Origin: Fragilariopsis cylindrus CCMP1102
Lineage: Eukaryota; Bacillariophyta; Bacillariophyceae; Bacillariales; Bacillariaceae
Reading direction: 5' to 3'
Assembly (NCBI GenBank): GCA_900095095.1
Contig: FMBT01000346.1
Coordinates: 206,884-270,883 of the forward strand
Length of the DNA stretch: 64,000 bases
Part shown: positions 56,391 through 64,000 of the stretch, piece after piece
Numbering within the stretch: the first letter of the stretch is position 1
Layout of the letters: each line of letters starts with the position of its first letter
The notes under the pieces: model-generated
What the model saw: the letters and a program-made list of their open reading frames with translations, nothing else
Database searches by the model: none
What the model was told of the DNA's origin: nothing
Translations under genes and position numbers: made by a program

Positions 56391-59300
56391 CTAGGAAGTC
56401 CTTGAAAATGGATCAAAAGAATTAGCTGGATTTAGATTCATTTGGTGGGTTTGATGCTGCTGCTGTAAATGCTGTTGGTGTAGTTGATTCTGCTGTAATT
56501 GCTGTTGCTGTATTTGCTGCTGCTGCTGATGTAACTGTTGCTGTATTTGCTGTTGCATGTGCTGCTGTTGTAATGGGCCTCCGGAAAATTGTTGACTCTG
56601 CAAGGCATTTCCTTGATGTTGGTGTGGGTAAGTATTTGCCCATTGGCCACCAATATTCGCTACTATCTGTTGCTGCACTCCACCTGTCAGCTGGTCAAAC
56701 ATGATCGGTTCTTGTCGTGGGACAACCATAAATTGTTGATGCTGCAATCCGTGGTACCCGTTCGCGACAAGCGTTTGTTTTCCAGGGGCAGGTGACGGGT
56801 GTTGGTCAATCGTTCCTTCAGTAGCTCGTATGGTAGATGGTGCCATTCCAAGCACAACAAACGGATCTTGACTTACGAATGTGTTCCCCATTTCAGACAT
56901 TGGGTTCATACTATCAGATGTGAGAGAACGTTTGATAGGCAATGCCTCAAGCGAAGGAGGTGTGGGAAATGAGATGACTGGCACCGTTGATTTCAGTGGA
57001 TCAAAATCGTGGAGACTTTGACTGTGTTTGTGGCCAGTAGGTTTCGGTGTATTCTTGGGCGGTCGAAGAGGAGGTATGAACGGCGGTGCCCCTGCCGAAG
57101 TCGTCCGACTTCTTACCTCAATTTCATTTCCACCACCGTTGATTCTATTCAAATTCGGGCGAGTTGTTGTATCAGGTGCATTCTTCGATTCATTTTTCTC
57201 TTTTTGATTGGTTATAAAAAGTTTTGATTTTTGTGGTACTGGTGACGACGGCAACATCGCTGTAGAAGTATGAGATATTGAGTTTCCTGTTACCGCATTT
57301 GCATCACTCGCGATTGTGTCTCTTATTGGCGAGGATCCATTCACTGTAGTGATTTTTTTGTTACAAGTTTCATTTTTTCAGGAGACTTACTTGTAACGGT
57401 ACAACTGACGTTTCCGTTACGTAATTTCTCGGAGTTTGATTCAGTATCTTGACGTGGGCCTTCTTTTTCTTCTTTTGCCTTTTTTCCATTCTGCTTCCCA
57501 GCTTTTGCTGTTTCACCCTTTGCATCACGTAATTTCTTTCTGAGATCCAAGTTTCGCATCTCAACCTTCTCTCGGAGTACCTGTTCATCACGTAATTTCT
57601 TATCTAGCTCCCTATTTTTAGCCTCCAAGTCTTTATTGTTATCACGCTAAAGAAAACGAGATCAAAACATGATTCATGTGAGTATAAACATTAAAGAAAC
57701 ATACGAAAGTACAGTACACATGTAAAATCTCACCAATAGTTTCATATCCGTCTGAAGCGACTTGATGCATTGATCAGCCTCTGTCACCTCCGTTTTCATC
57801 TGTTCCATAAGGTAAAAACCTTTCCAAGTCCCACTGAGCTCCATGTGCCATTGCTACCAATAGTTTGGGGTACTTTGCCACTTCTTCCTTGGACGGTTTT
57901 CTTTTTTTTGCTCACTGTTTTTAGTTGATGTGGTGGTTGTTGCTGCTGTTTGTCTGTATTTGTGGAAGTTGGTGGCTTGAGGATCGGTGCAATTGGCAAT
58001 GAGGAATTTAGAGATGACGAACGACTGTGCATCGGCGACGGGACATTTAATTGTGAGGTTACACCCCCAGGAGTAGGAGGTGGAGTAGGCACGTTATAAG
58101 ATAGAGAAGTCGGAGGTCCATTCGTAGAAAAAGGTATCTGTTGTTGATGGAGATACTGTTGCTGGAAATCGTGCTGTATCTGAGCTACCGGAGCAACAGA
58201 TATTGGTCCTGATACCGTATATACAGATGGATCTATTGTATGTTGGACTTGTGGCAGATTTTGAACGTACTGTTGCTGATTCTGAGGATAAGATTCTACA
58301 GGGATTTGCGAAAATTGTACGTTGTTGGACGCGACATTTTGATTGTTTTGCATCGGTGCTTGGAGAACTGCTGCTGATTATCTTGGGCTGCCGACACCGG
58401 AAAATGAGTATAATTCTGTTGAACCTGTTGCTGTTGCGAGATTTCGTACACTGCTGCATGGTAGTAACAGGCTGGATCACAACCGGTTGCATAGGAATCT
58501 GAGAAACATTCGACTGTTGTATATTTTGATGGATGATAGAAACTGGCTGATTTTGTAATGGTGATACTTGTTGATGTTGCTGTTGTTGAAACTGCTGCTG
58601 CTGTTGCTGTTGTAATCGTACTGCACTGATATCATTTTCGTTTACTATCAATGCTCCTGTAGTAGCTTGGATCTGAAGGTTTGGCAGTATAGAGCCAGGG
58701 TCTTTTACATTGGTTACGAAAAATCTGCCTTTCTTTTTTACCGTTGGCGCACTTTTTCCATCAAAAGTTTGTGTGCTGCTATCCCCGCACTAGTATCCCT
58801 CGGAGGCATAGGCGATTGACTTCTAGAAGAAACACCAGCTGGCACACATTATTAGGCATAACCGGTGTCTCTTGTAACAAACTGAAGCGACCCTTCTTTT
58901 TCTTCACATAATGCATACCTCCGCTTTGTAATTTTATTATGGGTATCGCCCCAACCATCCCAATAATCTGATCTCCTGCTTCTATTTCGTTTTGATGCTT
59001 GTATTGTATCTGTTGTATATGTTGTTGTTGTTGTTGATGATGATGCTGTTGCTGCTGCTGCTGTGGTGGCTGTTGTTGTTGGGTCGTACTGTAATTATTT
59101 TGGGTACTATCATGCTGGGACGAGTCGACCGGAAGGGTTACAACACTGGGAATCTGAGGAATTTGATAATATACTGTCTGTTGTGGTTGTTGTGACCACT
59201 TGTTGCGCTTGAGTAGATTGGTCATAATTGTATGCATTTTCCTGCTTATCCGACTGTTGCGGTGGCGGCGGCTGCTGCTGCTGCTGAATTGCGGTTCCTA

Positions 59301-60047
59301 AAGTTCCGTTCTGGTTTGTGCATTGTCCTGACACGGAAGACGATTCTATTTTTTGTACATGAGATGTTTCTATATGCTGTTGATGCTGAGATGTTGATGG
59401 CAATGACCTCGTTTCAATCAGTGAAGGATCATCCTTTTCCATTCTATTCTTGGGAGCGTCGCTACGACCAACGCTACTATCGAGGGCGGAAGGAAGAGAC
59501 CCTATAGATCCCGTATCAAAAGTTGAAACAGGTGTAGATAATGCACGTGATGAGTTCTTGTCTAGTGGTTTTGGACGAGAAGTATTCAAAGACCACTTAT
59601 ATTACTTGTGGTCGTAGTATGGTTAGCATTTGAATCGCCATTAACTTTATTTGATTTTCCCGCATTTGTCGACGTCGTCGTCGTACATATAGCTACAGGA
59701 GGATCATCCCCAAGGTTTTGTGGTTCCTCCGAAATTTGATCTTCCGAAATTTCCGTTAATGATACTGTTGCCTCGCTTGACAATAGAGCCTCAGCGGTCT
59801 GAGTCTTTTGTCCACATGAATCCGAACTTGCTTCCAAAGGTTGTTCTGCTGAAGGGTATTGATGCGAATTGTTGTCGTCGGAATTAGTATTTGTCTCAAC
59901 TTTACTCACTATGAAAACGCGCTTCTTCGGTTTTTCCACTTCTATACTTTCTTCTGTTATATCCTCACCAGCTAATTTTTCTGTTGTATCATCATCCGTT
60001 CGGGAGAACCGGAGGAGCCGGATGAGAGTATCGGAATTGCAGTTCAT
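56391..60047 (-). CDS. large glutamine-rich protein with RFxV-like motifs and coiled coil
   Basis: About 1,170 aa over at least six frame segments. Start MNCNSDTLIRLLRFSRTDDD. The first 300 residues are Ser/Thr/Asn-rich and contain KPKKRVFIVSKVE. Poly-Gln tracts follow, with GMHYVKKKKGRFSLLQETP and later APTVKKKGRFFVTNVKDPGS. Both fit the KKGRFxV/L pattern that resembles the RFxV docking motif recognised by the CCT domain of OSR1/SPAK-type kinases in WNK proteins. Then more Gln, a Pro-rich part (SYNVPTPPPTPGGV), an intron about 57648-57734, and a coiled coil with a repeated LxKKLRD phrase (RELDKKLRDEQVLREKVEMR; NLDLRKKLRDAKGE). The C-terminus is again Gln-rich and ends PANSFDPFSRTS. No enzymatic domain. 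Probably a scaffold or regulatory protein. Confidence 0.62.
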
Positions 60048-60588
60048 TATTTTTAAAGAAGGTTTAACAGAATAATGATGTTCGAATTTTATGAATACAA
60101 AATAAAGTATCACGCTTCAAACTTCGGACCCGAAACTTTCTCTTCTTTAAGGCCAGTTTCGCAGAAAATGATGGGGGTAGTCTGTAACAGTTTCAAATTA
60201 CTTTACTAGTGTAGCAAGAGAATGTTATTGCATCACCTTTCGAGTGAGCAACACGATGAGAAATTCTATTTTAATTGTTCGTCTATTTTAGAGCATTTTC
60301 TCGGAAGCTTCTACTATAACTGTTACGGTAACGTGCGTTAAGTATGACTACAAGAATGTAAATGTACTACTAGTAGGAAAATTAATTTACTTTCGTCCGT
60401 ACCTCGCTTCGCTCATATCATATTTTCTCAGTCCATCCATTCATTCATTATATTCATTCACATTAACTCTTTCGAAACCAAAAAAAAAAAAAACTAAGAT
60501 AACATTGTTTATTTTCTTGTTTTAAAAGACAGCAACTCCACAAAAAGATAGCCTAACTAGCAATATAACAAAATAGAAAGATATAAAG
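60048..60588. other. divergent intergenic region
   Basis: 540 bp of presumed promoter sequence with an A run at 60481-60493. No gene seen. Confidence 0.35.
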
Positions 60589-61437
60589 ATGGCGGCTGAA
60601 TTTGACGTTTCTGGATTTTCTGCGGTGGATAAGTTCTTTGGGAACGACGAAACGAAAAATAAATCGACAATATCATCCAGTAGTGCCACGAAAGAAGGAC
60701 ACGTAGTTGGCAGTAAAGGTAAACGACGAAGAGGAGGTGTTGGTACAAGTACCGATGTTGATGATGCTTCTAAAAAGTTACTATCATCCGATGCTCTAAG
60801 CAAAAAAATATTGAATGTTGGAAGAAAAAGACGATCTCGTGAAGATAATGTTGATGACGACGAGGAGGACGAGATTATATCGACGGTGGTGATCATGGCG
60901 TTAATGACGACGACGACGAAATGATAGACGGTGGACGAACGAACATCGTAGAAAAATCAGCTTTATCAAAGAAGGGAAAGAGTGTCAGGATCATCTGATA
61001 AACTAACGAATGATCAAGCTATAGTAGGAAGCAAAAATCCAAAGAAAAAACTAGGCAAAAAGGAACGACAAAGACAAAAACAACAAGAGGAAACATCAGC
61101 AGCAGCAACACAGGTGGAAGTATTTGAACCAGTCGCTGAAAATTCAGCTCATGAACAGGACGACGAAACCAGGGATTCCGCTGCTGATGATACCAAAGAT
61201 TCTGCTGGATTAATCACTCACAACAACACCGAAAAATACCCGGGCGCCAAAAAGAAACGTAAGAAGGTACGGTCACGACAAAAGAATATTTATAAAGATA
61301 ATCGTACTAAAGATGAAAAACCTGCACATCTAACTAGGGGAAACCCTAACTACCAAGGACGACCAATGACAGAAGCTACACGTGAAAAATTGAATTTACC
61401 TCCACCCAAAAAAAATACGTCCCAGTTACAACAATAG
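60589..61437 (+). CDS. small basic, probably nucleolar protein
   Basis: Starts MAAEFDVSGFSAVDKFFGND. An acidic/basic low-complexity region (KRRRGGVGTSTDVDDASKKL; RKRRSREDNVDDDEEDE) precedes a one-base shift near 60880. The second half has LGKKERQRQKQQEE and then a conserved-looking motif, GAKKKRKKVRSRQKNIYKDN, followed by RPMTEATREKLNLPPPKK. The KxRSRQKNIxKDxR phrase is typical of small nucleolar or ribosome-biogenesis proteins, but I cannot name the family. Downstream, 61462-61684 also looks coding (RYGNTLFVIDRSPDSPVV; VGVKLAIDDFMNTDD; ending in a Lys-rich tail), separated by three in-frame stops (TAGTAGTAA at 61435-61443) and a frame shift; it may be the true C-terminus if an intron or sequence error lies between. 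Confidence 0.6.
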
Positions 61438-61923
61438 TAGTAAGAACCAAGATATGGTAATACTTTATTTGTTATCGATCGAAGTCCAGATTCACCTGTC
61501 GTGGTGGAGGAGATGACGTTGGAGTGAAGCTGGCTATTGATGACTTTATGAATACCGACGATACAAGTCCATCAAATACAAATAAAGAGAGCAAAGACGA
61601 CGATAATAAGGACTTAAAAAAGAAGAAACGTGAAAAGTCTGGTGTGAAGAAGAATAAGAAAAATCGCTTCAAGAATTGTAGATAATAGTATAAAATATAT
61701 AAATATACAGTAATACTATATATTGTAATATAGTATAGCATAGTATAATATAAAAATTTGAGTCAATCATTAGCATTTATACTGTAGAAGTATTTAGTAT
61801 AGAAATTACTTTTTATATCTGTTATCACAGTACATTATTCCCTTCCTATTAATTTATCCTGATTTTGATTTATTCCTTCAGCGATGGATTTGATTTCATT
61901 CATTTTCTAGTTTATTTCCAATT

Positions 61924-62496
61924 CAATCCAAATCAGAATCATCAGAATCGGAATCATTAACAGCTTTTGTTGCCTCTAATTCTAATCGTTCTTTTAACAT
62001 ACCAACAATAGCTTTTTGTGTCCTTCGTTCTAATTTTGCTAATTTATCACTAATATCACGTTTCAAATCCCAATTAATCTTTTTAGGAGCCATACTAGTA
62101 ACTGCAACAGTAGCTGCTGCTGTTGTGTTATTGTATCTTGTTTCGCCTCTAACAATGCATTCTGAAGTGCTTTAGAGGATGATACCGGGGCCACTACTTG
62201 TGCTGCATGTGATGACGATGACGTATCGTTGTTGTCGCCCGTTTTTTGTCTCTTTGATAAGGGATCCGATGATGATTGTTCTTGATCTTGTTCTTGTTGT
62301 TGATTGTTTAAGGATTTGTCATTCGGTGCATAATTACGAAAAACAACAACCTTTTTCGTTGTTGGTACAACAAATGCTTCATCTCCATCTCCTTTGTCGT
62401 TGTTGTTGTTGTCATCGTCATCGTCATTACGCGCTTCTTTGACGCGACCGGCACGAGCTGCTAATGCCTTCAGTTTCGCTTTCCTTCATCGGCCAT
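61924..62496 (-). CDS. CCDC12: CCDC12/cwf18-type splicing factor
   Basis: A small component of the activated spliceosome. Start MADEGK at 62496, then after a one-base shift KLKALAARAGRVKEARNDDD, a poly-Asn tract, VVVFRNYAPNDKSL (the FRNY-x-P motif of the family), and SKALQNALLEAKQ. After a second shift near 62105 the hallmark C-terminal block follows: PKKINWDLKRDISDKLAKLE, RRTQKAIVGMLKERLELEA, and an acidic tail DSDSDDSDLD. This matches the WDLKRD...KLxKLExRTQxAI...RERL pattern of CCDC12 (cwf18). About 190 aa, close to the usual length. The second retroelement copy begins 146 bp upstream of its start codon. Confidence 0.8.
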
Positions 62497-62641
62497 ATTA
62501 TTTTCGTTATATATCAACTTTTTCGAGGGGGGTCGAATAGGTACAAGTATTGTAAACACAAAGTAGCAAAGTGTTAGGTTGTGTTGTTGTTACTTCTGTC
62601 TGTCAAATCGTTGAATAATTTAAAGACCTCAAGGGAATTTC

Positions 62642-62820
62642 TTGACACGCAGGTCCAGCAAGTGCAGTGATGAATTCGCCTCCTGCGCGTACAACCTACG
62701 CGCAAGGAAGGCGGAGGCAGAGTGAAATAGTATACACCTATTACACTCTCATTCTTTGTCAGATTTGACCTATTGTCGTCGAAAAGACTCGACTGAAGTA
62801 ACCTTACTGTATATGCTTTC
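62642..62820 (+). repeat. terminal repeat A1 of the second retroelement copy
   Basis: 179 bp, one base longer than A1 and A2 of the first copy because of an extra T near 62773. Same TTGACACGCAGG start and ATATGCTTTC end. Confidence 0.88.
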
Positions 62821-64000
62821 TTGGGCTACACCAACAGTAAAGAGTATCAACACACACTTCACAACAGGACACAGATCAATGGAACCACCAATTTCCGTCA
62901 AAAAACTCGACACCAGAGCCACGACGACGCGAAAATCAATACTTGGGTGGGTTGTAGACAGTACAACACAAACATTTGAACAACGACAGCGCCATAGCAC
63001 CACACTCCACAGCGGAGCAACGGTCTGCCATCGTCTTGTTCAAGAATCGACCTCCGGTCTCATAATCCTCACACCGGTACACACCGAGAGGACAACCAAA
63101 GGTGCAACGACACCATCAGCTCTCGCATCAATCACAATGCAAAAGCAGTAAACAAATACGGATTCGGTCCAAATTTTTGTGACAGCGCACGCCGCGCTCA
63201 CGTCACCAAAAACCAGCCAATTGCACTTAAGGACTGCCACCGGCACGTCATTTTTAGTTTTCACTTTCACTTTACTACCACGATACGAGGAACAACGGAA
63301 ACACCACCGCACACAAGCGCGCCTTTTAGGGATCTCGACGCATACGTCGACGAACCTTCAAAACAGCCGGCACTACGGGCTATAAACACTATCAGCACGC
63401 GCCAGCCACTCATACCTTTTATCATTTACGGTTGGCTCGCCACACGCCGTCAGGCACAACTCATCGTTACGATCACCTTTTAACATGATAAGGCAAAACG
63501 CGAAACACCTTTTCGCTCACAAATCACATGTGGTTTCTCCACCTGCTACCACGGGAAAGAGACAATGCCGGAATCAAACTTCCATTCCAACGCTCGACAC
63601 CAGCGTACGATAAATTCAACGCCACCGTACAAATTCAACGCCGGAGTGAATCCTTATATGCCGCTTATTTCAAATTCACGAATGTTCTAAGTACAACAAC
63701 ATTGCAACAAAATTTGCTACAACCATATAGGGAACGAGCACCTTTCTGTGCACTCTCGACTCCGTCACAGGTTACATACGAACCAACGGTAGCGTCAAAA
63801 CGCATTAGATCACGCAAACGGAACCAACGCTTCCGTTAGAGCTATATTTCCTTGCCCTAACGCTCAAATGAACAACATTTGACAAAGATTTACTTAAAAT
63901 ATTCTTTTACACTCTAGTATTCCACCGAAATTTTACTTGTATTTACGTTAATCTACACGACTTTTCAAGCATTTCCGTCGTTCATTTCAAACCTATTAAA
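62642..64000 (+). mobile_element. second retroelement copy, 5' part, cut by the window end
   Basis: Begins with A1 (TTGACACGCAGG at 62642) in plus orientation, opposite to the first copy, and matches it through the whole leader; the window stops a few bases before the gag start codon. Differences are few: an extra T in A1 near 62773 and scattered substitutions (for example AAAATTTGCTAC against ACATTTGCGAC). It is therefore a young insertion of the same family. Confidence 0.85.

Overview
This window looks like nuclear DNA of a diatom or close heterokont alga: AT-rich, with short GT-AG introns (mostly about 60-280 bp). Three things point that way. An FtsH-type ATPase begins with a signal peptide followed by a Phe-type plastid cleavage site (SA|FHQ). 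There is a DUF6824-type domain with the NDVLSGRGG and QALREGAP motifs. Several proteins resemble families I know only from diatoms. No species can be named from the sequence alone.

Layout of host genes: FtsH-like AAA ATPase, PI synthase and a secreted membrane protein (0.5-4.9 kb); PTEN-like phosphatase (5.6-8.1); nucleotide-sugar transporter (9.8-10.8); TPR tail-anchored protein (11.4-13.0); METTL21-type methyltransferase (13.2-14.4); DUF6824 protein (15.0-16.3); aspartyl/asparaginyl beta-hydroxylase (16.9-18.4); small glycine-zipper protein (18.6-19.0); ribosomal protein eL30 (19.6-20.2); GIGYF-like GYF protein (20.9-24.4); secretory cyclophilin (25.9-27.0); protein kinase (27.4-29.4); NnrU/Z-ISO-like membrane protein (30.0-31.1); VTT/TVP38 protein (31.8-33.2); UBZ-finger protein (33.5-35.8); DUF1826 protein (36.3-37.4); multi-span membrane protein (38.0-39.4); WKF/C7orf50 protein (40.0-40.7); CCT-domain regulator (41.7-43.6); divergent EF-1alpha (43.9-45.4); Gln-rich scaffold (56.4-60.0); basic nucleolar-like protein (60.6-61.4); CCDC12/cwf18 splicing factor (61.9-62.5). 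Neighbours mostly alternate in strand, with short convergent and longer divergent gaps. I see no functional operon-like cluster.

From 45,524 to 55,857 on the minus strand lies a complete tyrosine-recombinase retrotransposon (DIRS order) with split direct repeats A1 - gag - RT/RNase H/recombinase - extra ORF - B1 A2 B2, the arrangement of the PAT and Ngaro groups. A second, nearly identical copy starts at 62,642 in the opposite direction and leaves the window just before its gag start codon. Each copy lies 100-150 bp upstream of a host start codon.

Two observations stand out. The single intron of the eL30 gene begins with a sequence that folds into a full kink-turn; eL30 is a kink-turn binder, and in yeast it represses splicing of its own transcript through such a fold. 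The EF-1alpha gene carries a run of 15 threonine codons in switch I.

Many genes, host and transposon alike, are broken by single-base shifts, mostly an apparently missing base, while all the motifs continue in the next frame. The likeliest cause is uncorrected long-read sequence rather than pseudogenes. Gene spans below therefore bridge these shifts, and individual ORFs should not be taken as full proteins.
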